Assembly: GCF_025666195.1 (NCBI RefSeq)
Contig: NZ_CP102592.1
Location: forward strand, 3,968,001 to 4,032,000
DNA from: Xanthomonas sp. CFBP 8443
GTDB taxonomy: Bacteria > Pseudomonadota > Gammaproteobacteria > Xanthomonadales > Xanthomonadaceae
Reading direction: 5' to 3'
Length of the DNA: 64,000 bases
Shown here: positions 17,928 to 24,816 of the stretch, one piece after another
How positions within the stretch are numbered: position 1 is the first letter of the stretch
Layout of the letters: the number at the start of each line of letters is the position of its first letter
Notes under the pieces: model-generated
Databases searched by the model: none
The model's input: only the letters and a program-made list of their open reading frames with translations
What the model was told of the DNA's origin: nothing
Program-made: the position numbers and the translations under genes

Positions 17928-18278
17928 ATGGCCCGCCGCCTGCAACCCGCGATGGATTCTGCGGCGATGCGCGCGCATGCCGGCGAAGCCGCGCGCCTGC
18001 TGAAGGCGCTCGGCAACGAAAAGCGGCTGCTGTTGCTGTGCCTGCTGGTGGACCACGAACACTCGGTGGGCGAACTCAACACGCGCCTGGACCTGAGCCA
18101 ATCAGCGCTGTCGCAGCACCTGGCGGTGCTGCGCGAGGACGGCCTGGTGCAGACCCGCCGCGACGGGCAGACCATCTACTATTCGCTGGTCCCCGGCCCG
18201 GCGCAGCGCATCCTCGATACCTTGCACGGCATCTACTGCAGCGCCGGCCACTCCTCTCCCGCCAAGGCAGGCCCATGA
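17928..18278 (+). CDS. bigR: ArsR-family persulfide-sensing repressor (BigR/SqrR type)
   Basis: A 116-residue winged-helix repressor: 'LLKALGNEKRLLLLCLLVDHEHSVGELNTRLDLSQSALSQHLAVLREDGLVQTRRDGQTIYYSL'. Cys38 (in helix 2, LLLLCLL) and Cys104 (GIYCSAGH) are 66 residues apart, exactly the spacing of the two redox cysteines of BigR and SqrR, which form a tetrasulfide or disulfide link with persulfides and then release DNA. No metal-binding CxC of arsenite-type ArsR is present. The stop overlaps the downstream MBL start (ATGA). It probably represses its own operon and perhaps the divergent RND pump. Confidence 0.88.
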   Translation: MARRLQPAMDSAAMRAHAGEAARLLKALGNEKRLLLLCLLVDHEHSVGELNTRLDLSQSALSQHLAVLREDGLVQTRRDGQTIYYSLVPGPAQRILDTLHGIYCSAGHSSPAKAGP

Positions 18279-19108
18279 GCCAGGTTCCCAACGTCCACCC
18301 CTTCCACCACGCCGGTTCCGGCACCTGGAGCTATCTGGTCGAAGACGGCCACGAGGCCGCGGTGATCGACCCGGTGCTGGACTTCGATCCGGACACCGGC
18401 GCGCTGCGCGATGCGCCGACGCAAGGCCTGGCCGGGCTGTTGCACGCGCGTGACCTGCAGTTGCGCTGGATCCTGGAAACCCACGCGCATGCCGACCACG
18501 TTTCCGCCGCGCAGTGGTTCAAGCGGCGCTGGCCGCAGGCGACGCTGGCGATCGGCGCCGGCATCCGCCAGGTGCGCGCGCGCTTCGCGCCGCAGTTCGG
18601 CCTGGCCGAGGACGGCGGCGATATGCGCTGCGGCTTCGATCATCTGTTCGCCGACGGCGAGCGGTTCGCGATCGGCGCGTTGTCCGCCCAGGTGATCGCG
18701 GTACCCGGGCACACCGACGACAGCATCGCCTACCTGATCGGCGATGCGCTGTTTCCCGGCGATTCGCTGTTCATGCCCGACAGCGGCACCGCGCGCTGCG
18801 ATTTCCCCGGCGGCGACGCGGCGACGCTGTTCCGTTCGATCCACACGCTCTACGCACTGCCCCCCGCCACCCGCGTGTTCGTCTGCCACGACTACGGCGC
18901 CGGCGGCCGCGCGGTCGCCTGCGAAACCAGCATCGGCGCGCAGCGTCGCGACAACATCCACGTGCGCGACGGCGTCGACGAAGCGGCGTTCGTCGCGCTG
19001 CGCCAGGCGCGCGACGCGACGCTGGCGCAGCCGCGGCTGATGCAACCGTCGGTGCGCGCCAACATCCAGGCCGGCCGTACCGACGATCTGTCCCCCTCGC
19101 CACAGTGA
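18275..19108 (+). CDS. blh: Persulfide dioxygenase-type metallo-beta-lactamase (ETHE1/Blh-like)
   Basis: A 277-residue MBL-fold enzyme. The metal motif THAHADH (in '[14 protein letters not shown]'), a later '[12 protein letters not shown]', the bridging Asp in '[19 protein letters not shown]' and 'VFVCHDYG' fit the mononuclear iron persulfide dioxygenases. These oxidise glutathione persulfide to sulfite and glutathione. Start overlaps the BigR-like gene by 4 nt. This is the Blh position of the bigR operon described in Xylella and Agrobacterium. The sulfite exporter often present there is absent from this window. A Pro/Ser-rich tail ends the protein. Confidence 0.9.
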   Translation: MSQVPNVHPFHHAGSGTWSYLVEDGHEAAVIDPVLDFDPDTGALRDAPTQGLAGLLHARDLQLRWILETHAHADHVSAAQWFKRRWPQATLAIGAGIRQVRARFAPQFGLAEDGGDMRCGFDHLFADGERFAIGALSAQVIAVPGHTDDSIAYLIGDALFPGDSLFMPDSGTARCDFPGGDAATLFRSIHTLYALPPATRVFVCHDYGAGGRAVACETSIGAQRRDNIHVRDGVDEAAFVALRQARDATLAQPRLMQPSVRANIQAGRTDDLSPSPQ

Positions 19109-19230
19109 AGGCGTTAGGATGCGGCAAGTGCCGCCGCACGGTCGCGCTGCAGCACCGGCCGCTGGCGCGCGAAGTGCGCCATGTCCAGTCGGTTGCCGCT
19201 GTCCCCCCCGATGTCCCCGGAGCATCCCCC

Positions 19231-20004
19231 ATGTCCCGCACGCTACGCAGCCTGCTGTGCCTGCTCTCGCTCACCGTCGCCATGGCCGTGCCGGCCTTTG
19301 CGCAGACGCCGTTGACCGTGTTCGCCGCCGCCAGCCTGAAGGAATCGCTGGACGAGGCCGCCGCGGCCTATCAGCGCGCCAGCGGCACGCCGGTACAGGT
19401 GTCGTACGCGGCCAGCTCGGCGCTGGCGCGGCAGGTGGAACAGGGCGCGCCGGCGGATGTGTTCTTCTCCGCCGACCTGGAGTGGATGGACTATCTGCAG
19501 CAGCGCCAATTGGTCGCTCCGGCGCAGCGGCGCAATCTGCTGGGCAATACGCTGGTGCTGGTCGCACCCGCGTCGAGTGCGGCCAAGGTCGATCTGCGCA
19601 AGCCCGGCGCGCTCGCTGCCGCGCTCGGCGCGCAGGGCCGGCTGGCGCTCGGCCAGACCAATAGCGTGCCGGCCGGCAAGTACGCGCGCGCCGCGCTGCA
19701 GACGCTCGGCCAGTGGGACGGCGTGCAGGCGCGGCTGGCCGAATCGGACAGCGTGCGCGCCGCGCTGATGCTGGTCGCGCGCGGCGAAACGCCGCTGGGC
19801 ATCGTCTACGGCTCCGATGCCAAGGCCGAGCCGAAGGTGCGGGTAGTGGCGGTGTTCCCCGCCGACAGTCACGCGCCGATCGTGTATCCGGTGGCGGCGC
19901 TGCGCGCGAGCAAGCACCCGGCCGCGGCCGACTTCGTGCGCTGGCTGGGCACGCCGTCGGCGCAGGCGATCTTCCAGCGCCGCGGTTTCTCGCTCGCGCA
20001 CTGA
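19231..20004 (+). CDS. modA: Molybdate ABC transporter substrate-binding protein
   Basis: A 257-residue periplasmic binding protein with a signal peptide ending VPAFAQ (about residue 25). '[21 protein letters not shown]' and '[26 protein letters not shown]' are the ModA signature: the serines of AAASL and AASSAL bind the oxyanion. '[15 protein letters not shown]' and 'GIVYGSDA' complete the pocket. ATG 19231 has GGAG 8 nt upstream. It is first of modABC, which supplies molybdenum-cofactor enzymes. A downstream TTG-started modB begins 10 bp after its stop. No Mo-sensing regulator or riboswitch was identified in the 120 bp before it. Confidence 0.94.
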   Translation: MSRTLRSLLCLLSLTVAMAVPAFAQTPLTVFAAASLKESLDEAAAAYQRASGTPVQVSYAASSALARQVEQGAPADVFFSADLEWMDYLQQRQLVAPAQRRNLLGNTLVLVAPASSAAKVDLRKPGALAAALGAQGRLALGQTNSVPAGKYARAALQTLGQWDGVQARLAESDSVRAALMLVARGETPLGIVYGSDAKAEPKVRVVAVFPADSHAPIVYPVAALRASKHPAAADFVRWLGTPSAQAIFQRRGFSLAH

Positions 20005-20014
20005 GCCGTCGCCG

Positions 20015-20710
20015 TTGTTCGCGTTCACGCCGCAGGAACTCACCGCCATCGCGCTCAGCGTCAAGGTCGCGCTGGTCGCGGCGCTGGGCAGCCTGCCGTT
20101 CGGGGTGGCCTGCGGCTGGCTGCTGGCACGGCGCCGTTTCCCCGGCAAATCGCTGCTGGACGCCTTGCTGCACCTGCCGCTGGTGATGCCGCCGGTGGTC
20201 ACCGGGTACGTGCTGTTGATCGTGCTCGGCACGCAGGGACCGGTCGGCGCCTGGTTGCTGGAGCATCTGGGCGTGCAGTTCGCGTTCCGCTGGACCGGCG
20301 CCGCGCTGGCCAGCGCGGTGATGGGATTCCCGCTGATGGTGCGCGCGATCCGCCTGGCCCTGGAATCCACCGACCGGCGCCTGGAGGCGGCCGCGGCCAC
20401 GCTCGGCGCCGGGCCGTGGCGGGTGTTCTTCAGCATCACCCTGCCGCTGGCCTGGCCGGGGCTGGTCGCCGGCACCGCGCTCGCCTTCGCCAAGGCGCTG
20501 GGCGAATTCGGCGCCACCATCACCTTCGTGTCGAATATTCCCGGAGAAACGCAGACCCTGTCGGCGGCGATCTACGGCCTGCTGCAGGTGCCCGGCGGCG
20601 AAGCGGGCATCTGGCGGTTGGCGGCGGTTGCCCTGGCGATCTCGCTGGCCGCGCTGCTGCTGTCCGAATGGCTGGTGCGGCGCCAGCGCGGGCCGGAGGC
20701 GGACGCATGA
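20015..20710 (+). CDS. modB: Molybdate ABC transporter permease
   Basis: A 231-residue inner-membrane permease with five or six hydrophobic segments. The EAA loop reads 'EAAAATLGAGPWRVFFSITLPLAWPGLVAGTALAFAKALGEFGATI', the ModB form that contacts ModC. It begins with TTG at 20015 ('LFAFTPQELTAIALSVKVA'); no nearby ATG in frame gives a full first helix. It is 10 bp downstream of modA and ends 64 bp before modC. Confidence 0.93.
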   Translation: MFAFTPQELTAIALSVKVALVAALGSLPFGVACGWLLARRRFPGKSLLDALLHLPLVMPPVVTGYVLLIVLGTQGPVGAWLLEHLGVQFAFRWTGAALASAVMGFPLMVRAIRLALESTDRRLEAAAATLGAGPWRVFFSITLPLAWPGLVAGTALAFAKALGEFGATITFVSNIPGETQTLSAAIYGLLQVPGGEAGIWRLAAVALAISLAALLLSEWLVRRQRGPEADA

Positions 20711-20774
20711 GCCGGCCCAACGCCGCTGCGCGCCTCCTGCTCATACCGCGTTCGCGGCACGGGAGCGCGCGCCG

Positions 20775-21392
20775 ATGCTGAGCATCGACATCGAAGTGCA
20801 ACGCGGCCGCTTCCAGCGCCGCTTGCGGGTCGAGGAACAGGCGCGCGTGGTCGCGCTGGTCGGCCCCTCCGGCGTCGGCAAGACCAGCATGCTCAACGCC
20901 ATCGCCGGCGTGCTGCGGCCGCGCAGCGGGCGCATCGTCATCGACGCGCGCGTGCTCTACGACAGCGACGCCGGCATCGACGTGCCCACCCACCGGCGCC
21001 GGATCGGCTACGTGTTCCAGGACGCGCGGCTGTTCCCGCACATGGATGTGCGCCGCAACCTCGGCTACGGCCGCCACGGCCGCGGCCAGGCCGAGCGCTT
21101 CGGCTTCGATGCGGTGGTCGAGCTGCTCGGCATCGCGCCGCTGCTGTCGCGGCGCCCTGGCAATCTGTCCGGCGGCGAAGCGCAGCGCGTGGCGATCGGC
21201 CGCGCGCTGCTGTCGCAGCCGGCGATCCTGCTGTTCGACGAACCGCTGTCGGCGCTGGATGCGCAACGCCGCGGCGAGCTGATCCCGTACCTGCAGCGCG
21301 TGCGCGACGAGGTGCGCCTGCCGATGCTCTACGTCAGCCACCAGGCCGAGGAAGTGGAACGCATCGCCGATGCGATCCATCAGCTGGACTAG
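20775..21392 (+). CDS. modC: Molybdate ABC transporter ATPase, short form
   Basis: A 205-residue ABC ATPase with Walker A GPSGVGKT (30-37), Q-loop 'YVFQDARLFPHM' (80-90), signature LSGGE (131-135), Walker B 'ILLFDEPLSALD' (151-162) and the switch His in 'LYVSHQAEEV'. Typical ModC proteins are about 350 residues, with a C-terminal TOBE molybdate-binding regulatory domain. Here the protein ends right after the ATPase, so that domain is absent. The neighbouring modA and modB leave little doubt about its role. Confidence 0.9.
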   Translation: MLSIDIEVQRGRFQRRLRVEEQARVVALVGPSGVGKTSMLNAIAGVLRPRSGRIVIDARVLYDSDAGIDVPTHRRRIGYVFQDARLFPHMDVRRNLGYGRHGRGQAERFGFDAVVELLGIAPLLSRRPGNLSGGEAQRVAIGRALLSQPAILLFDEPLSALDAQRRGELIPYLQRVRDEVRLPMLYVSHQAEEVERIADAIHQLD

Positions 21393-21461
21393 GGCGCCGA
21401 CGCCGCATTCACCGCCGATGGCCAGACTGTGCGCCATCGCCATCGAAGCGAGGCCGCCGCC

Positions 21462-22019
21462 ATGCGTCGCTACCGCAAGCACGATTTCCCGCTCGACCAG
21501 GTACGCCGGTTCCTGGAACCCGGCCCGGTGGTGCTGCTCGCTTCGGCATGGAAAGGGCAGCGCGACATCATGACCATGGGTTGGCACATGGTGCTGGAGT
21601 TCTCGCCATCGCTGATCGCCTGCTGCATCTCCAGCGCCAACCATAGCTTCGAGCTGGTCCGGCGCAGCAGGCAATGCACGATCAACCTGCCGACCGCGGA
21701 CCTGCTCGACACCGTGGTCGGCATCGGCAACAGCAGCGGCGCGCAGCTCGACAAGTTCGCCCACTTCGGGCTGACCGCGATACCCAGCACGCACGTCGGT
21801 GCGCCGTCGATCGCCGAGTGCTACGCGAGCTTCGAGTGCCGCCTGCACGACGGCCGCCAGATCGCCAGGCACAACCTGTTCGTCTGGGAAGTGGTCAAGG
21901 CGCAGGTCGCCACGTCGCCGAAACTGCCCAGGACCCTGCACTACCGCGGCGACGGCAAGTTCATGCTGTCCGGCGCGGAAGTCTCGCGGCGGCGGCTGTT
22001 CAAGCCGGAGATGCTGTAG
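21462..22019 (+). CDS. Flavin reductase-like (FMN-binding split barrel) protein
   Basis: A 185-residue protein of the flavin-reductase/DIM6-NTAB fold. The segments 'GPVVLLASAWKGQRDIMTMGWHMVLEFSPSLIACCIS' and 'ANHSFELVRRSRQCTINLPTADLLDTVVGIGN' are the FMN-binding strands and loops characteristic of the family. Family members reduce FMN with NAD(P)H for a monooxygenase partner or act as stand-alone reductases. It starts 69 bp after modC on the same strand and may be cotranscribed. No obvious monooxygenase lies nearby, so the partner is unknown. Confidence 0.85.
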   Translation: MRRYRKHDFPLDQVRRFLEPGPVVLLASAWKGQRDIMTMGWHMVLEFSPSLIACCISSANHSFELVRRSRQCTINLPTADLLDTVVGIGNSSGAQLDKFAHFGLTAIPSTHVGAPSIAECYASFECRLHDGRQIARHNLFVWEVVKAQVATSPKLPRTLHYRGDGKFMLSGAEVSRRRLFKPEML

Positions 22020-22087
22020 CCGCGATGACAATGCACGGCAGCGATCCTGCTGCTGCCACATCGGGCATCCCGTCGAGATGCCGACCT

Positions 22088-22113
22088 TGTAGGAGCGACT
22101 TCAGTCGCGACAG
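22088..22113 (+). repeat. Single REP-like arm (variant)
   Basis: TGTAGGAGCGACTTCAGTCGCGACAG without a nearby complementary partner. The changes G->A and C->T are compensatory within its own internal palindrome (GCGACTTCAGTCGC), so the small hairpin is preserved. It sits after the flavin reductase gene. Confidence 0.7.
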
Positions 22114-22224
22114 ACTGTACGGCGACGCCTATCGCAACCGATGGCCAGAAGCTAACCGATCGCTTCCGCAATCCTCAATCGTCAGAGAAATACTTTCCAG
22201 CGCTCACGGTTCGGCATCACGCAC

Positions 22225-22815
22225 TCAACGCGCACTTCGACCGCCCACGCGCCCGGTCTGCACGCTGGCCTTGCCCTCGCGCACCTCGAAGGTGAACGCA
22301 TAGGCCAGCGTCACCGGCACCTCTTCCACCGACATTGCATCGTCGCAGCGGCCCTCTACTGCCGGCCGCTGCGCCGGATCGGCATAGGTGCAGATCGCCG
22401 CTGGCACGAAACGCCAGCCCGCGACCTCGCGCTGCACCGCCTGCAGCAAGTCGGCATTGTCGACCAACGCACCGGCACTGCATTCCTCGCGATCGTGCAA
22501 CGGCTCGCTGCGCTCGACGGCGCCCTGCGCGGACAGGATCACGCGCACGCACACCGTGGTCGGCGGCAGCGTGCGCCGTGGCGACTCGGTCGGCAGTTGC
22601 GGTGTCGCCGCGTCCAGCGGCTGCGGCATGCGGAACACCTGCTGCGGCTGCATCTCGTAGGCCGAGATGGCCCCCGCGGGGGCGCCGTCGCCGCGTGGCG
22701 CAAGCAGGCGCTGGTCCACGGAATCCAGCCGCTGGGTCTGCTCGCGCTGCGGCTGGCTGGCGCAGGCTGCCAGGCACAGAAACAGACCTGCCGAACCGAT
22801 CCGGCGCGCGCTCAT
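22225..22815 (-). CDS. Lipoprotein with TonB C-terminal-like domain
   Basis: A 196-residue lipoprotein (MSARRIGSAGLFLCLAACAS; lipobox LAAC). The mature part includes 'VCVRVILSAQGAVERSEPLHD' and 'LLQAVQREVAGWRFVPA', the beta-alpha-beta pattern and W-x-F-x-P ending of TonB_C-type domains, here without TonB's N-terminal membrane anchor. The start overlaps the stop of the M56 peptidase gene (ATGA), so translation is coupled. Four Cys in the mature domain suggest disulfides. It is the last gene of a BlaI-controlled operon; function unknown. Confidence 0.7.
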   Translation of the reverse strand: MSARRIGSAGLFLCLAACASQPQREQTQRLDSVDQRLLAPRGDGAPAGAISAYEMQPQQVFRMPQPLDAATPQLPTESPRRTLPPTTVCVRVILSAQGAVERSEPLHDREECSAGALVDNADLLQAVQREVAGWRFVPAAICTYADPAQRPAVEGRCDDAMSVEEVPVTLAYAFTFEVREGKASVQTGRVGGRSAR

Positions 22816-24353
22816 CTCTGCGACGCCACGGTCACGCCGCAATACACGCGCCGGGCCGGCCCTTGTCCATCGGACTTGACCACATCGCACATGCGCTGGT
22901 CCGTATTGCGCGTCTCCGCATCCAGCAGATACCAGCGATAGCCATCCGCATCGGCCAGTCCCGTAGGCGTCGCGACAGGCTGCATCCCGGACTCGAACGT
23001 GACCGGAATCTTCAGCCGGCCACGGATCGCACGCCCGTGTTCCTGGGCCGGCGTGAAGCGCCACTGCCGGGCGGCCGCGATGGCCGCCTGGTCCAATGCC
23101 GCGTTGCCGCTGCCACGACCGAGCAAACGCACGTCGCTGGCCGTACCGGCTTCATCCACACTGACCAACAGCATCACTTTTCCCGAGGCACCCTCGCGCA
23201 GCGCTTCGCGCGGATAGCGCGGCGGCAGCATCGTCATGGGCTTGGCAGGCATGGTTGCGCGCTTGGCGGCCGTGTCCGTCGCCGCGGCGCCGGCTGCGGC
23301 AGCGAGTGTCATCGGCAGGCGCTTCCCGCTGCTTGCCGGCCCAGTGCCCGCTGCAGACGCGTCCCCCGCCAGCACAACACCCGCATCCGGGGCTTGCGCA
23401 TCCGACCGCCCAGGCGCGATGCCGCTTCCCGCCAACGCGGACGCCGGCGGTGGCTGCAACGCCCAGGCCGTAGCGCCGCCGCACAGCCCCGCCATCGCCA
23501 CCAAAGCAACTCCCGTGCGCCGCCGCCAGCCGCTCACCGCCGGCCGTCGCAGCATGCCGATCCGCTGCCGCAAGGTCTGCCCGGCCTGCCAATGACAGCC
23601 GACCGGCAACGCGATCGCATCCAGCTGGGTCTGCAGCATCGCCTCGGCGTAGCTGCGGCGCGAGGCCGGATGCCGCGCCAGCACCGCCGCATCGCAGGCC
23701 AGTTCCTGGTCGAAGCGGAACCGCGGCGCGGCCCAGTGCAGCAACGGATTGAACCAGTGCACGCAGCGCAGCGCCGCCAGCAGCAGGTTGCAGCGGGTGT
23801 CGCCGCGGGCGATATGCATGCGTTCGTGCGCCAGCACCAGTTCCGACTGCGCGGCCGGATAGCGCAGGGCGAAGTCCATCGGCAGCACCACGCGCGGCCG
23901 CAAGGCGCCGAGCACCAGCGGACCGTGTGCCGCATGCTGCGCGTACAGCACGCCATCTGCACCCGGCGACAACCGCCCCAGGCTGCGCCGGTAGCGCCGC
24001 TGCTGCCGCCACAGGACGGCAGCCATCGACGCTGCGCCCAGCAGCCACAGTGCGGCCATCCACAATGCCAGATGGTCGTTCGCCATCGCCATCGCGCCAG
24101 TAGCGCCAGCCGATCCCTGCGGCAGCCCGACCCAGACCTGCGGCATCGCCAGCGCCGCCGGCAGCGCCGGGCGCACATCGCCAGGTAGCAGCACGCCGAG
24201 CATCGCCAACGGCACCACCGCCCACAACGTATAGGCGACGCTGGCGCCGAACATCCGCCGCAACGGCGCGCGCAGCGCCAGCACCGCTACGATCGCCGCA
24301 CTGCCGGCCAGCGCCGTCGCCCACATCCCCGCCACGAAAGTTTCAACGCTCAT
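22812..24353 (-). CDS. BlaR1/MecR1-type M56 metallopeptidase with C-terminal TonB_C domain
   Basis: A 513-residue membrane protein. Hydrophobic segments lie near 10-28, 40-58, 95-115 and 282-300. The gluzincin motif HERMH is at 176-180, with the third ligand Glu in 'DQELACDAAVLA'. Beyond the last membrane helix, an Ala/Pro/Gly-rich linker (about 300-355) leads to a domain reading 'PPRYPREALREGASGKVMLLVSVDEAG' and 'AAIAAARQWRFTPAQ', a TonB C-terminal-type fold. This replaces the penicillin-binding sensor of BlaR1. So the envelope signal sensed is probably not a beta-lactam directly. Coupled to BlaI upstream (11-nt overlap) and a lipoprotein downstream. Confidence 0.88.
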   Translation of the reverse strand: MSVETFVAGMWATALAGSAAIVAVLALRAPLRRMFGASVAYTLWAVVPLAMLGVLLPGDVRPALPAALAMPQVWVGLPQGSAGATGAMAMANDHLALWMAALWLLGAASMAAVLWRQQRRYRRSLGRLSPGADGVLYAQHAAHGPLVLGALRPRVVLPMDFALRYPAAQSELVLAHERMHIARGDTRCNLLLAALRCVHWFNPLLHWAAPRFRFDQELACDAAVLARHPASRRSYAEAMLQTQLDAIALPVGCHWQAGQTLRQRIGMLRRPAVSGWRRRTGVALVAMAGLCGGATAWALQPPPASALAGSGIAPGRSDAQAPDAGVVLAGDASAAGTGPASSGKRLPMTLAAAAGAAATDTAAKRATMPAKPMTMLPPRYPREALREGASGKVMLLVSVDEAGTASDVRLLGRGSGNAALDQAAIAAARQWRFTPAQEHGRAIRGRLKIPVTFESGMQPVATPTGLADADGYRWYLLDAETRNTDQRMCDVVKSDGQGPARRVYCGVTVASQR

Positions 24354-24711
24354 CGTCCAGCTCCTGGATCAGTCGTTTGAGTTCGGCGATATCGGCGTCG
24401 CTGAGCTTGCCGCGTTCGCTGAAGTGCGCCACCAGCGGCGCGACGCGGCCGCCGAACAGGCGTTCGAGCAGGCCTTCGCTCTGTTGCTGCACCCACTGTT
24501 CGCGCTGCAGCAGCGGCGCGTACAGATAGCGTCGTCCCTGTTTGTCGGCGCGGATCGCGCCCTTGTTGAGCAGCCGGTTGAGCAAGGTCTTGACCGTGGG
24601 TTCGGCCCAGCCGCCATGCCCGGACAGGGCCGCGAACACCTCTTCGGCCGCGAGCGGATGCCGGCTCCACAGCACTTCCATCACCACCGCTTCCGCATCG
24701 CTGATCGCCAT
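24343..24711 (-). CDS. blaI: BlaI/MecI-family transcriptional repressor
   Basis: A 122-residue winged-helix repressor: 'ISDAEAVVMEVLWSRHPLAAEEVFAAL' and 'AEPTVKTLLNRLLNKGAIRADKQGRRYLYAPLL' are the family's recognition helix and wing. The C-terminal helices (82-120) dimerise. The family is inactivated by proteolysis triggered by the partner M56 peptidase, whose gene overlaps it. The promoter region just upstream contains two BlaI-type dyads, so autoregulation of the three-gene operon is likely. Confidence 0.92.
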   Translation of the reverse strand: MAISDAEAVVMEVLWSRHPLAAEEVFAALSGHGGWAEPTVKTLLNRLLNKGAIRADKQGRRYLYAPLLQREQWVQQQSEGLLERLFGGRVAPLVAHFSERGKLSDADIAELKRLIQELDDER

Positions 24712-24716
24712 AGCGT

Positions 24717-24750
24717 TTACACCTGTAATTTTTATCGATTACACGAGTAA
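24717..24750. promoter_or_regulatory. Two BlaI-type operator dyads
   Basis: Box 1, 24717-24728, is TTACACCTGTAA: perfect dyad TTACA-N2-TGTAA. Box 2, 24739-24750, is TTACACGAGTAA, with one half degenerate. Their centres are 22 bp apart, about two helical turns, and both lie within 40 bp upstream of the blaI start. BlaI/MecI repressors bind TACA-Nx-TGTA dyads in tandem; direct evidence is symmetry and location. Confidence 0.72.
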
Positions 24751-24816
24751 ACGAACCGCTTGTCAAGCGGTCACCGCACATTGCCGAACCCTGGAACCGT
24801 GGCCCTCGCCTAAGCT

